From NCBI RefSeq assembly GCF_024296685.1, contig NZ_CP100763.1:2170001-2234000 (forward strand): a stretch of 64,000 nt of DNA, written 5' to 3'. This document shows positions 25,719 to 34,485 of the stretch, in pieces. The DNA comes from Natrinema marinum (GTDB taxonomy: Archaea > Halobacteriota > Halobacteria > Halobacteriales > Natrialbaceae). The notes below the pieces were generated by a model. It saw only the letters and a list, made by a program, of their open reading frames with translations. It was not told the DNA's origin and made no database searches. How positions within the stretch are numbered: the stretch's first letter is position 1; each line of letters starts with the position of its first letter. Made by a program: the position numbers and the translations under genes.

Positions 25719-26735
25719 TCACTCGAGAGAGTTACACTCACGGGCGCACTGCTGGATGCCGATTCCGGCGATGTTCGCGCCGTACTCGCCGGTGCGGCGG
25801 ATGCTGTTGAGCAAGAGACCGACCACGTAGGCCTCGGCGGGATCGTCGTGGCCGTAGAGGTCCCGATCGAGCGCCCCAAGCTCTGCGGCCAGTTTGTTGC
25901 GCTCGGTGAGCGCTGTTTGCGCACCCTCGACCCCAGCGTCCGCGAGGATCACGTCCGCGGCCGCGTCGATGATCTGTCTGGAACTCGAGGCCAGCGAATC
26001 GATCCGATCCTCGAAATTCGCCGGAATCGTTACCTCGGGATCGAGGGTGAAGCGGGCGATCTTCTCGGCGTGGTCGGCGATCCGCTCGAACTGCCGGCAG
26101 ACGTAGTAGTATTCGAACAGTTCGTCCCGGGTGTACTCGAGCTTCTCGACCTCGTGGAGGCTCGTCAGGGCCCGCCGGAAGTGGCGAGTTACCATCGCGA
26201 ACAGCTTGTCGGCCTCGCTGTCGCGGTCGATGACGCGCTGTGCCAGCGTCTCGTCGTCGGTCAGAACGGCGCTCACCGCGTCACGGTGCATCCCGAGCAT
26301 CACGAGGCGGAGCCGGAGGGTCGACTTGCGGATATCGACGTTCTCGGCGTCGATGAGGTTCGTCAGCCGGATCGTCGTATCGCCGGCCTCGAGCAACTCG
26401 AACCCGGAGAGGTTCGCGACCGTGTCTTCGATGACTCCCCGACGTTCAGCGGAGTGACCCGTTCGGTCGACCAGCGCCACCGTATCGAAGCCGACGGCGT
26501 GCAGCGCGTAAATCCACTGTCTGATGGCGCTGTCCGAGTCGGTCGAGACATCCACCGTCGTCGACTGCGTCTCTTTCGTTCGGTCGGCCTCTGCTTCGAC
26601 CAGTAGCGATCCGTCGCCGTTTGGATACAGCGAGAGCGCCGATCCGGCGCTGATGCCGTGTTCCTGTGCCCACGCCTTCGGAAGCGAGATCGTATACGTC
26701 GTTCCCCCGGAGAGCTGGACTTTCCGTGTCTCCAT
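25719..26735 (-). CDS. PhoU-type phosphate regulator with N-terminal AbrB (SpoVT) DNA-binding domain
   Basis: This 338-residue protein starts METRKVQLSGGTTYTISLPKAW, an AbrB/SpoVT swapped-hairpin DNA-binding domain (about 1-45). Two PhoU-like three-helix-bundle units follow (about 110-215 and 225-330), with FERIADHAEKIA as the typical metal-binding PhoU signature. Such proteins in haloarchaea are annotated as phosphate uptake regulators. The start at 26735 fits a TATA-like element at 26761-26768. The gene is divergent from a second PhoU-type regulator, and both lie about 2 kb from the phosphonate locus, which suggests control of phosphorus acquisition. No pst genes are in the window. Confidence 0.88.
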   Translation of the reverse strand: METRKVQLSGGTTYTISLPKAWAQEHGISAGSALSLYPNGDGSLLVEAEADRTKETQSTTVDVSTDSDSAIRQWIYALHAVGFDTVALVDRTGHSAERRGVIEDTVANLSGFELLEAGDTTIRLTNLIDAENVDIRKSTLRLRLVMLGMHRDAVSAVLTDDETLAQRVIDRDSEADKLFAMVTRHFRRALTSLHEVEKLEYTRDELFEYYYVCRQFERIADHAEKIARFTLDPEVTIPANFEDRIDSLASSSRQIIDAAADVILADAGVEGAQTALTERNKLAAELGALDRDLYGHDDPAEAYVVGLLLNSIRRTGEYGANIAGIGIQQCARECNSLE

Positions 26736-26760
26736 ACACGAACTGCCACCCACCAAGAAT

Positions 26761-26768
26761 CCCTTAAC
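26761..26768 (-). promoter_or_regulatory. TATA-like box for the AbrB-PhoU gene
   Basis: The reverse strand of CCCTTAAC lies about 30 nt before ATG 26735, which suggests a leaderless message. The frame upstream to 27092 is therefore not part of the gene. Confidence 0.55.
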
Positions 26769-26905
26769 GTTGATATGAACGGTCCGTGCCGATACTGAGA
26801 CCCATATATCAGCACGATACGATAAATGGGCATACGGCTCGGGCCGGAATTCGCTCGATCGGATCACGAGGCTATAGAGTCGTCCGGACAGTCTGTGGAC
26901 CAACT

Positions 26906-26913
26906 CTAATATC
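26906..26913 (+). promoter_or_regulatory. TATA-like box for the HTH-PhoU gene
   Basis: CTAATATC is centred about 25 nt before ATG 26934. Together with the element at 26761-26768 it defines a compact divergent promoter region between the two PhoU-type genes. Confidence 0.5.
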
Positions 26914-26933
26914 GGGAGCCGAGACCGGCAGGT

Positions 26934-27839
26934 ATGTCCCGTCGAACGTGGCAACGCCCGCTCGGAGCGGGCGGCCGTGACGCGACGCGTGCCCAGGTCG
27001 TCGAAGCGATCGACAGGACCGCGCCCGAGACCAAAGAGGAACTGGCGAGCGCGGTCGGCATCTCCGAACAGTATCTCTCGGAACTGCTCCAAGAGCTCAA
27101 AGCCGCGGACGTAGTGCGCAAGGGCTACGTCGTCGACGACGCGGCCCTGTACGACAATTCAGGACAGATCTCGAAACTGTACGGCTCCGATTCCGGCGTC
27201 GCGGAGATCGTCTCGAGCGAGGAGGTGGGTGCTCACGGAACGGCAGTACTGGAACTGCTCGACCGCCTTGAGTCAGTGACTACTCGCCAGTACGACGCCG
27301 CTCGCGCGGCGTTTCTCGGCGAGAGCGTCGAGCATTCGGCCAAGACGCTGGAGTCGCTCACCAACGAACGCTACTCGGCGGTTCTCTCGGAACTGAAATC
27401 GTACACGTTGACGACCGACTGGCCGGGCAACCGCGTCGCAGCGGATCTGTCGACCATCGCGACGAACCTCGAGATCGTCGGCGATCGGGCCTGTTTCATC
27501 GCCGATGTCGTCGACCGCGAAGCGGGCGACGCGAACGGGATCGTCGGCGAGCGCATGGCTGACATCTTCGCCTCGGGGGCACAGATCAACGAGTACTTCT
27601 CGCAGATCCTGTTCGACTGTGAACTCGCGGTCCACCACCAACTCCGCGATCAGGAGGAGACCGTCCACCGAGATCTGGACGAGCTGTTCGAGCTCGTCAC
27701 GGCGTACGATCCTGACATGTACGGCTATCTGGTGGCGATTACGCGGGCGCTCGAGCGAGCGATCTACTACTGGGTCGACGCCGCGGAACTGGCGGTGAAG
27801 ATTCACTCCGGCCACCAGCCGGATCACGTCGAAATCTGA
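26934..27839 (+). CDS. PhoU-domain protein with N-terminal helix-turn-helix
   Basis: This 301-residue protein has an HTH at about 18-65 (AQVVEAIDRTAPETKEELASAVGISEQYLSELL contains the turn and recognition helix). A linker and two PhoU-like helical bundles follow (about 100-190 and 200-295), with NLEIVGDRACFIADVV in place of the usual metal-binding pattern. It is predicted to be a phosphate-responsive regulator. It is divergent from the AbrB-PhoU gene, so two PhoU proteins with different DNA-binding heads share one intergenic region. The 3' end overlaps the convergent membrane-protein gene by 16 nt. Confidence 0.85.
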   Translation: MSRRTWQRPLGAGGRDATRAQVVEAIDRTAPETKEELASAVGISEQYLSELLQELKAADVVRKGYVVDDAALYDNSGQISKLYGSDSGVAEIVSSEEVGAHGTAVLELLDRLESVTTRQYDAARAAFLGESVEHSAKTLESLTNERYSAVLSELKSYTLTTDWPGNRVAADLSTIATNLEIVGDRACFIADVVDREAGDANGIVGERMADIFASGAQINEYFSQILFDCELAVHHQLRDQEETVHRDLDELFELVTAYDPDMYGYLVAITRALERAIYYWVDAAELAVKIHSGHQPDHVEI

Positions 27840-28501
27840 GGCGCGCGGACCGACCCCCAGCCGCGAGCGACCAGTCCGAGCCCCAGCAGGAACTGACCGA
27901 GCGCACTCACGCCTCTGACGAACGGAGACCCCGTCTCGACGCGCTCGCTCGTGAGGACGACGTAGCCGTCGTCGACGGCGACGACCGTTCCGCCGCCAGA
28001 GAGGGGACGGTCGCTCGTCACGGACCCGTCGAGCGCACGCCGTTCCGGCTTCGAGAGCGATCCGGGGTCGACCGCGAGCTCGGCGAAGACCGTCCGCTCG
28101 TCGACGGGGTCGAGCACGAGCGTGTTCTCCCGTTCGTGTCGGTGGTAGAATGTTCCGTCGTGGTACGCAAACCGGGCCGACTGGCCGCGGGTGACATCAT
28201 CGGCGGGCAGGGTCAGCAGCTCCCCATCGCTGTGGGTGGCGAGCAGCGAGCGCTCGAGGCCACAGAGCCAGTCGCGTTCGAACTCGTCGAAACAGTCGAT
28301 GCCGGCGATCCGATCGGGCGTCCGCTCGGAAAAGAGCGCGTCGTCCCCCGGTGTGACTGGGGTGGCCGAATGACGATACGTCTCGGTACCGACCTGGACG
28401 ACACCCCACGCGACGTTGACCAGTAGCGCGACGCCGAGGACGACGATCAGCGCACCAAGGAGGCGGATGGCCCGTTCCTCGGGCGGGAGGGTGCTACGCA
28501 T
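27824..28501 (-). CDS. Membrane protein of unknown function
   Basis: This 225-residue protein has a transmembrane helix at about 13-35, an extracytoplasmic domain of about 155 residues with one Cys pair (GIDCFDEFERDWLCG), and a second helix near 195-215. No family was recognised. It lies between the PhoU regulators and the phosphonate transporter operon, but on its own transcript: 64 nt separate it from the acyltransferase stop at 28566. It could be co-transcribed at the end of the phn transporter operon, which would make it worth testing for a link to phosphorus uptake. This is inference only. Confidence 0.6.
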   Translation of the reverse strand: MRSTLPPEERAIRLLGALIVVLGVALLVNVAWGVVQVGTETYRHSATPVTPGDDALFSERTPDRIAGIDCFDEFERDWLCGLERSLLATHSDGELLTLPADDVTRGQSARFAYHDGTFYHRHERENTLVLDPVDERTVFAELAVDPGSLSKPERRALDGSVTSDRPLSGGGTVVAVDDGYVVLTSERVETGSPFVRGVSALGQFLLGLGLVARGWGSVRAPQIST

Positions 28502-28565
28502 ACATGTGCTGGCGTTGAGAGAGTAAAACCAGTTGCTATGAGTACGCTGTACGGGTCCGGACGCG

Positions 28566-29231
28566 TCAGTCCCGGATCATCTGCTCGGGGTCTTCGGGCG
28601 CGTACTGCGAGAGAAACGTCTCGAGGTCGCGGAACGCGTCGAGGCGCTCGGCCAGCGTCTCGTGGTCCCACTGCCACCACTCGGTCGCCTCGAGACGAGC
28701 GGCCACGTCCTCGGGGAACCGCCGGCGGATCGGTTCGGCGGGGACCCCGGCGACGATCGTGTAGGCGGGGACATCCCTGGCGACGACGGCGCCGGCACCG
28801 ACGACCGCCCCGTTGCCGATGGTGACCCCGGGCAGGACGATCGCGCCGTGGCCGATCCAGACGTCGTGACCGACCTCGACCGGCTGATCGGCCCGCCAGT
28901 CGAAGATCGACTCGTCGTCGCTGCCGAGGTCGTACATCGCCGCCCGGTAGGTGAAGTGGTGGGCCGTCGGGCGGTCGATCGGATGGTTCGTCGGGCCGAG
29001 CCTGGCGTCGGCCGCGACGTTGCCGAACGTTCCGACGGTGGCGTAATCGAGTTGGACCCGCTCCATGAGATAGGTGTAGTCGCCGATCGCCGACTCGTTG
29101 AGCCGCGCGTGCCGTCGGACTTCGGTCCACGCACCGAGTTCGCTCTCGCTGATCGAGACGGGGTCGTGTAGCGTCGGTTCCGGCCCGAGCGTGCGCGTCC
29201 TGTCGGGCCCGTAGTCGTCGTAGTAGGTCAT
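28566..29231 (-). CDS. Phosphonate-locus hexapeptide acyltransferase (DapH/LacA fold)
   Basis: This 221-residue left-handed beta-helix protein has hexapeptide repeats ([44 protein letters not shown]), ending in [17 protein letters not shown]. This matches the phosphonate-metabolism transferase hexapeptide family (TIGR03308-like), which accompanies C-P lyase operons in bacteria and probably acetylates amino-phosphonates or a related intermediate. The start overlaps the phnE stop by 4 nt (ATGA), so it is the last gene of the phnD-C-E unit. Substrate and acyl donor are not shown by sequence. Confidence 0.88.
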   Translation of the reverse strand: MTYYDDYGPDRTRTLGPEPTLHDPVSISESELGAWTEVRRHARLNESAIGDYTYLMERVQLDYATVGTFGNVAADARLGPTNHPIDRPTAHHFTYRAAMYDLGSDDESIFDWRADQPVEVGHDVWIGHGAIVLPGVTIGNGAVVGAGAVVARDVPAYTIVAGVPAEPIRRRFPEDVAARLEATEWWQWDHETLAERLDAFRDLETFLSQYAPEDPEQMIRD

Positions 29232-30259
29232 CGTTCGCGTCGCCCCATCGTGGACGCGAGGATTTTCTTCGGCGAGTCGAGGAACGCCTCGAGGACGCCG
29301 GAGGTCTCGACGGTATCGTCATCGCGGAGCATCGACCGAACCCGCTGGCTGATCAGTTCGACCGAGCCCGCGAGCAGGAAGATCAGGATGATGCAGGCCA
29401 TCATCTCGGTGTAGTGGAAGGTCTGGCGCTGGATGTACAGCTCCAGCCCGAGGCCGCCGGCACCGATGATACCGAGTCCGATCGCCGCCCGGACGTTGTG
29501 CTCGAGGTCGAAGGCGATCCAGGCGATGAACTGCCGGACCACCTGACTCAACATACCGAAGGAGACGACCTGCGAGCGGCTCGCGCCGGTCGAGCGGATC
29601 CCTTCGATCGGGCCGTCCTCGATCTCCTCGAGTTCGTCGGTGAACAGCCGCCCGAGGTAGCCGGTGGTGTCGACCATGATCGCCAGCGCGCCGGTAAACG
29701 GCGTGACGCCCGCCAGCGGAATCAAGATCAGGAACCACACGAGTCCCGGGATCGCACGGATCAGGCTCATGGTGGCCCGGAAGACGAAGTTGAACGGATA
29801 GGGGACGACACGTTCGCTTGACATAACCCCGAAAAACAGCGCCAGCGGTAGCCCAAGCACCGTCCCGGCGAAGGCGACGGCCATCGTCACGAACATCGCA
29901 CCCCAGACGATTCGGCCGTTCTCGATGGAGAGAATCAGGTTCTCCTCGACGATGAAGCTCACGTACGCGCCCAGATCGACGAATGGGATCCCGAAGTACG
30001 TCGTCGGCGGGAAGTACTCCAGTAGCGCCTCGTAGAACTGACCGAACTGCCCCACCAGCTCCGCGAGATTGAACTCGATGACGCGCAGGCTGGCGTAGAA
30101 CAGGAAGGCGGTGCCGATCAGTCCGATCAGCGTGTAGAGTCGCCGCCGCGTCTTGCGACGCTTCATATTCTGTAGTTTCTGCTCGGCGGGCGAATCACCG
30201 ATCTCGGCGTAGCCGAAGTAGGCCGCGATGGAGTCGTCCTCCGAAGGCGGCGTGCTCAT
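29228..30259 (-). CDS. phnE: Phosphonate ABC transporter permease
   Basis: This 343-residue inner-membrane permease has a long polar N-terminus and about six transmembrane helices. The ABC permease EAA loop is recognisable as [20 protein letters not shown], followed by a C-terminal [16 protein letters not shown] helix. It carries phosphonates, or phosphate or phosphite, delivered by PhnD. The gene overlaps phnC by 4 nt and the acyltransferase gene by 4 nt. It is longer than bacterial PhnE (about 260 residues) because of about 70 extra N-terminal residues. Confidence 0.93.
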   Translation of the reverse strand: MSTPPSEDDSIAAYFGYAEIGDSPAEQKLQNMKRRKTRRRLYTLIGLIGTAFLFYASLRVIEFNLAELVGQFGQFYEALLEYFPPTTYFGIPFVDLGAYVSFIVEENLILSIENGRIVWGAMFVTMAVAFAGTVLGLPLALFFGVMSSERVVPYPFNFVFRATMSLIRAIPGLVWFLILIPLAGVTPFTGALAIMVDTTGYLGRLFTDELEEIEDGPIEGIRSTGASRSQVVSFGMLSQVVRQFIAWIAFDLEHNVRAAIGLGIIGAGGLGLELYIQRQTFHYTEMMACIILIFLLAGSVELISQRVRSMLRDDDTVETSGVLEAFLDSPKKILASTMGRRER

Positions 30260-31086
30260 GGTTTGATCCCTCTCTCGACGTTCTCGGTGGACCGGGCGTC
30301 GGTGTGATCGGCGTCACCGATGTCGTCGAGGATCGCCTCGACCGACTCGTCCTGTTCGGCGAGTCCGACCGTCTCGACGCTCCCGTAGAGATCGTCGATC
30401 AACTCGGGCGAGAGTTCGCCGCGCTCGACGTCGAACAGTTTTTGTCCGTCGCGCAGGCCGATGAATCGGTCGCCGAAGTAGGCGGCGATGTTGACCTGAT
30501 GGAGGCTGACCAGCGCGGTCACGTCGTGTTCCTTGGCGGCTTTCCGCAGGTAGCCCATCACCGTCTCGGCGCTCGAGGGGTCGAGACTGGCGACCGGTTC
30601 GTCGGCCAGCAGCAATCGCGGATCCTGCACGAGCGCTCGAGCGATGCCGACGCGTTGCTGTTGGCCGCCGGACATCTGCGAGACGCGCTGGTGGCTCTCC
30701 TCGAGCAGGCCAACGGTTTCGAGCGCTTCTAGCGCGCGGAGTTTGTCCTCCTGTGACTGCCACTGGAGCAGGCTTCGGAGCGTCGAGACGCGGGTGAGCG
30801 AGCCCGTGAGCGCGTTGAGATACGCCGACATCCCATCGACGAGGTTGTGCTGCTGGAAGATCATCCCAACGTCGGTCTGGGAACCCGTGATCTCCGCCTC
30901 GTCGAGATAGATGGCCCCGTCGGTCGGGTCGGTCAGTCCGTTGATACACCGCAGCAACGTCGACTTGCCCGCGCCGGATTCGCCCAGCAGGACGGCGAAT
31001 TCGTCCTCGATTTCGAAGGATACGTCCTCGAGGGCGGTCACGTCCCCGTACTGCTTCGATACGTTTTCGACTTTGAGTGTACTCAT
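30256..31086 (-). CDS. phnC: Phosphonate ABC transporter ATPase
   Basis: This 276-residue ATPase has Walker A GESGAGKS, Q-loop MIFQQHN, signature MSGGQQQRV, Walker B LLLADEP and the switch His in SLHQVN. LRCINGLTDPTDG and SYLNAL-type segments are typical of PhnC. It energises the PhnE permease. It lies 27 nt downstream of phnD and overlaps phnE by 4 nt. The C-terminal 35 residues are an acidic extension beyond the usual ATPase end. Confidence 0.94.
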   Translation of the reverse strand: MSTLKVENVSKQYGDVTALEDVSFEIEDEFAVLLGESGAGKSTLLRCINGLTDPTDGAIYLDEAEITGSQTDVGMIFQQHNLVDGMSAYLNALTGSLTRVSTLRSLLQWQSQEDKLRALEALETVGLLEESHQRVSQMSGGQQQRVGIARALVQDPRLLLADEPVASLDPSSAETVMGYLRKAAKEHDVTALVSLHQVNIAAYFGDRFIGLRDGQKLFDVERGELSPELIDDLYGSVETVGLAEQDESVEAILDDIGDADHTDARSTENVERGIKP

Positions 31087-31113
31087 TGTGATGAAAACGA
31101 AAGCGGACGGTGG

Positions 31114-32142
31114 TTAGGCCGCAGGGTCGATGCCGACGGCGTTCATGCGGTCGATGACCGGTTGGTAGTCCTCTACGGACGTGTCGCGCAGCGTGGTAAA
31201 GGGCAGTTCCTCCTCGTTGTAGTCGTCGGGGTAGTACTCCGTGATCTGCTCTTTCGTGGAGTTCCGGAGGACTTCGCCGATCTCTTCTTTCTTGTCCGAC
31301 TCCCAGGATTTCCGGGCGTACATCGGCTGCTTCGGGATCGGGAACGACCACCAGATCGGCTTGAACTGCGGCGTCTCGGTGCCCATCGTGTCCAGAAACG
31401 AGCTCTTGTCTTGGACGCGCTGGGGCACCTCGGTGCCTTCCGGGAGGTGCGGGATCCCGTTGCCACCCCACGTGGTCGCGCCGGCTGCCTTGCCCTGGGC
31501 GAGTCGCTGGAGCGCCTGGTCGTGGTCGGTCCAACTGCCCTCGAAGTCGACCGGGTCCCCCTTGGGCGCTTCGCCGATGTCGAGTCCGGCTTCCTGAAGC
31601 GTGTACAGCGCAAAGATAGAGCCACTGGTCGACAGGCGGTCGGCGAACGCCCACGTCTTGCCCTCGACGTCGGTACGCTCGTCGATCTCCGAATCCGGGT
31701 TAACGAGCATCATCGAGAAGTAGAACGCCGAGCCGCCGGTCACGGTCGTCCCGTAGACGTCCATGAGGTCCGGGTTCGAGAGCAGCGTCACGTCGTCCAT
31801 CCCGATCTCGGCCTGCTCGCTCTCGAGGGCGGGACGGATCGCCGAGTAGTCCTGCGGGACCTGCATCTCGACCTCGATGTCGTCGATTTCGCCGTTGAGC
31901 AGGTTCTGGACGGGCTTGTACCGCCGACGGGCGTCGGCCGGCGTGCCCGGTGTCAGGAGCATCGTGACGGTCTCTGCACCGGACGTATTACTGCTGCTGA
32001 GGCCCAGACAGCCGGCGAGTCCTGCGGTGCCGACGATCGCAGCGCTGCTAGCGATGAACGTTCGTCGGCCGGCCGATCCCGTATCGAGACTGCTGTTCGG
32101 TGTCGATACCCCTAATCCGTCGTCAGTCGGGTCCTCGGACAT
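31114..32142 (-). CDS. phnD: Phosphonate-binding lipoprotein
   Basis: This 342-residue periplasmic-binding-type protein starts at ATG 32142. A twin-Arg signal (GRRTFIASSAAIVG) and a lipobox AGC predict Tat export and lipid anchoring. The mature part has the PhnD fold: LLTPGTPADARRRYKP, then the GMDDVTLLSNPD and FYFSMMLVNP segments and a PIPKQPMYARKSW C-terminal region. It presents phosphonate to PhnE-PhnC. A TATA-like element at 32166-32173 lies 28 nt upstream and fixes the start. The open reading frame continues far to the right antisense to phnG-phnJ, but that extension is spurious. Confidence 0.92.
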   Translation of the reverse strand: MSEDPTDDGLGVSTPNSSLDTGSAGRRTFIASSAAIVGTAGLAGCLGLSSSNTSGAETVTMLLTPGTPADARRRYKPVQNLLNGEIDDIEVEMQVPQDYSAIRPALESEQAEIGMDDVTLLSNPDLMDVYGTTVTGGSAFYFSMMLVNPDSEIDERTDVEGKTWAFADRLSTSGSIFALYTLQEAGLDIGEAPKGDPVDFEGSWTDHDQALQRLAQGKAAGATTWGGNGIPHLPEGTEVPQRVQDKSSFLDTMGTETPQFKPIWWSFPIPKQPMYARKSWESDKKEEIGEVLRNSTKEQITEYYPDDYNEEELPFTTLRDTSVEDYQPVIDRMNAVGIDPAA

Positions 32143-32368
32143 CAACTCAGTTCTGGGAGAAGGGTCGAATAACGATTGGCTGTGTAGAGTCCGAATCGTC
32201 CGTCTCGGGTGCCGATCGGTCCGGCTCGAGACGGGGGCTGGAAAAACGAGTCCGTACTCGTCCGTACTTCGGATTCTGGTGTGGGGAATGAACCCCGAAG
32301 GCGAGCGAACCATAGAGAGTACCGAGAGAATCCTTATGCAGTCGTTTGGGCGTGTTTCGACCGAGTGT
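32143..32368. promoter_or_regulatory. Divergent phn promoter region with candidate operators
   Basis: This 226-bp region drives phnD leftward and phnG rightward. CGAATAAC at 32166-32173 is a TATA candidate for phnD (28 nt before the ATG). TCCTTATGC at 32331-32339 is one for phnG (about 34 nt before). Between them lie an inverted repeat, CCGTCTCG (32200-32207) and CGAGACGG (32227-32234), and a 10-bp near-perfect tandem repeat, TCCGTACTCG/TCCGTACTTC (32251-32270). Either could bind a phosphate-responsive regulator, which is inference. Confidence 0.55.
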
Positions 32369-32812
32369 ATGGTTGATCCACACGACAGATCCGATCGGTT
32401 CGAGTTGATCGCCGCCTGCGAGGAGGCGACGCTCGCCCAGTTCGCCGACGACGTGCTCGAGGGGGACCCGCCGCTGTCGGTCCGCCAAGAACCGCGGCCG
32501 CAGTTGCTGATGCAACGGGTACGCGAGCCAGTCGAACGCCGCCCGTTCAACCTCGGCGAGGTACTGGTGACGCCAGCGGAGGTCGAACTCGAGGGGACGC
32601 GCGGGTTCGCCATGGTGGCAGGCAAGCGCGAACGGGCCGCGCTCTCGGGTGCGATCGTCGACGCCGCCGTCGCCGCGGGCCGCGAGGAGACACCCGCGAT
32701 CGTCGCCGCTTTGGAGGACGTAGCCACCCGCCAGCGCGAGCAGCGACGCCGGGAATGGGCCCGGAGCAAACACACCGCCGTCGAGTTCGAGACGATGGAG
32801 GGCGAAGAGTGA
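32369..32812 (+). CDS. phnG: C-P lyase subunit PhnG
   Basis: This 147-residue protein is a subunit of the PhnGHIJ core complex that attaches phosphonate to the ribose of ATP. It has the PhnG-like EATLAQFADDVL, RQEPRPQLLMQRVREPVERRPFNLGEVLVTPAEVEL and GYAMVAG-type (here GFAMVAGKRERAALSGAIVDA) blocks. The start ATG 32369 is about 34 nt below a TATA-like element. Its stop overlaps the phnH start (GTGA), so this is the first gene of the nine-gene rightward operon. Confidence 0.92.
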   Translation: MVDPHDRSDRFELIAACEEATLAQFADDVLEGDPPLSVRQEPRPQLLMQRVREPVERRPFNLGEVLVTPAEVELEGTRGFAMVAGKRERAALSGAIVDAAVAAGREETPAIVAALEDVATRQREQRRREWARSKHTAVEFETMEGEE

Positions 32813-33351
32813 GAGCCCTCGGCATCGACCCCGTTCACGACACCCGCCGGACGTTCGACGGGCTCCTCGAGGCGATGAGTCGGCCCGGAACCGTCCACGC
32901 CGTCCCGACGCCCGCAGACTACGCCGTCGTCGCGACCCTCGTCGACCACGAGGTGACGCTGGCGACCGACGACGAGATGTTGCGAGACGCCCTTGCCGAT
33001 CAGGGCCGATTCGAGGGTGCCCCGCGCGAGGAAGCGGACATCGTCCACGCCCGCGAGTACACGGGGTGGGACGTACGGGACTGCGAACGCGGCTCGCTGA
33101 CCGAGCCAAGCGACGGGGCGACCGTCGTCTACCGCGTCGATGCGCTCGAGGACACCGACGACGGACCCACGCTCAGTCTCTCGGGTCCCGGTGTCGACGG
33201 AACGGCACCGCTGTCGGTGGCCCTGCCCGAGGCGGAACTGTCCGCGCTCGCGGCGGCCCAGTCCGACTACCCGCGCGGCGTCGACGCCGTCTTCGCCACC
33301 GAGGATCGCGTGGCCGCACTCCCGCGGTCCGTAACGATGGAGGTGGTCTGA
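32809..33351 (+). CDS. phnH: C-P lyase subunit PhnH
   Basis: This 180-residue PhnH-family protein has DPVHDTRRTFDGLLEAMSRPGTV at its N-terminus, the family hallmark, and a C-terminal FPRGVDAVF-like block (YPRGVDAVFATEDRVAALPRS). It is a homodimeric part of the PhnGHI-J core with a PLP-transferase-like fold but no PLP. The start is GTG at 32809, overlapping the phnG stop by 4 nt. The product ends immediately before phnI. Confidence 0.92.
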   Translation: MRALGIDPVHDTRRTFDGLLEAMSRPGTVHAVPTPADYAVVATLVDHEVTLATDDEMLRDALADQGRFEGAPREEADIVHAREYTGWDVRDCERGSLTEPSDGATVVYRVDALEDTDDGPTLSLSGPGVDGTAPLSVALPEAELSALAAAQSDYPRGVDAVFATEDRVAALPRSVTMEVV

Positions 33352-34485
33352 GTGGGCTACGTCGCGGTTGCCGCCGGCGAAGAACTCATCGAGCGCGCCG
33401 AGCAACTGTTCGAGAAACAGCGCATCGACGACGAGACCGACGATATCGGCGTCGAGCAGCTCGAGGGCCAACTCGGCCGTCTCACCGCACAGGCGATGAG
33501 CGAGGGGGGCCTCTACACGCCGCGACTGGCCGCACTGGCGGTCAAGCAGGCACAGGGCGACACCGTCGAGGCCGCGTTCCTGTTGCGGGCGTACCGCTCG
33601 ACGCTGGAGCGGTTCGACGAGACGACCACGGTCGAGCCGGGCGAGATGATCGCCAGTCGGCGGGTTTCGCCGGCGTTCAAGGACGTCCCCGGTGGGCAGA
33701 TCCTCGGCGCGACCAAAGACTACACCCAGCGACTGCTGGATTTCGACCTCGTCGACGGCGAGCCCGAAGACCCCACCGCCGAGTGGGACGTAGACGACGA
33801 GGGCGATCCCGAGCGACTGACCAACGTCACGGAACTGCTCCGGGACGAAGGGCTGTTGCACGAACCCGACGAGCCGGCGGTCGACGAACCGAACGACACG
33901 ACCCGGGAGTCGGTCACGCATCCGCCCGAGCGCGACGAAGTCCTGCAGGAACTGGCCCGCGGCGAGACCGGCGCGGTGACCGCGCTGGGGTACTCCGCGC
34001 TGCGAGGGTACGGCCAGGTCCACCCGACGCTGGCGGAGGTTCGGGTCGGACGCCTGCCCGTCCGGATCGAACACCCCTACACCGGGGACGAGGTGACCGT
34101 CACCCACGCCGAGGTCAGCGAGTCCGAGGCGGTCGTCCCCGTCTACGAGAAGCGCGAGGACCCCCAGTTCGCGTTCGGCTACGGGCTGACCTTCGGCCGC
34201 AACGAGCGCAAGGCGATCGGGATGACCATCCTGGACGCCTCGGTCCAGCTCGACGGCGACGACGAACCAGCCGAGAACGCCGAGTTCGTCCTCGATACGG
34301 TCGACGGGATGGACTCCTTTGGCTTCATCGAACACCTCAAACTCCCCCACTACGTCACCTTCCAGTCGATTCTGGACCGCATCCGCGCCATCAGAGAGCG
34401 CACGGGGGTAAGCGAGGACGGCCGCGTCGAATCCGACGAACAGCCTGCGGACCCGGCAGTCGCGAGACCGAGTGACGATGACTGA
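33352..34485 (+). CDS. phnI: C-P lyase subunit PhnI
   Basis: This 377-residue PhnI, the nucleosidase-like subunit, displaces adenine from ATP with phosphonate. The N-terminus MGYVAVAAGEELIERAEQLF, then LGRLTAQAMSEGGLYTPRLAALAVKQAQGD and the C-terminal FGYGLTFGRNERKAIGMTILD and FIEHLKLPHYVTFQS blocks are strongly PhnI-like. It begins with GTG directly after the phnH stop, with no intergenic base. Its 3' end overlaps phnJ by 8 nt. Confidence 0.95.
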   Translation: MGYVAVAAGEELIERAEQLFEKQRIDDETDDIGVEQLEGQLGRLTAQAMSEGGLYTPRLAALAVKQAQGDTVEAAFLLRAYRSTLERFDETTTVEPGEMIASRRVSPAFKDVPGGQILGATKDYTQRLLDFDLVDGEPEDPTAEWDVDDEGDPERLTNVTELLRDEGLLHEPDEPAVDEPNDTTRESVTHPPERDEVLQELARGETGAVTALGYSALRGYGQVHPTLAEVRVGRLPVRIEHPYTGDEVTVTHAEVSESEAVVPVYEKREDPQFAFGYGLTFGRNERKAIGMTILDASVQLDGDDEPAENAEFVLDTVDGMDSFGFIEHLKLPHYVTFQSILDRIRAIRERTGVSEDGRVESDEQPADPAVARPSDDD

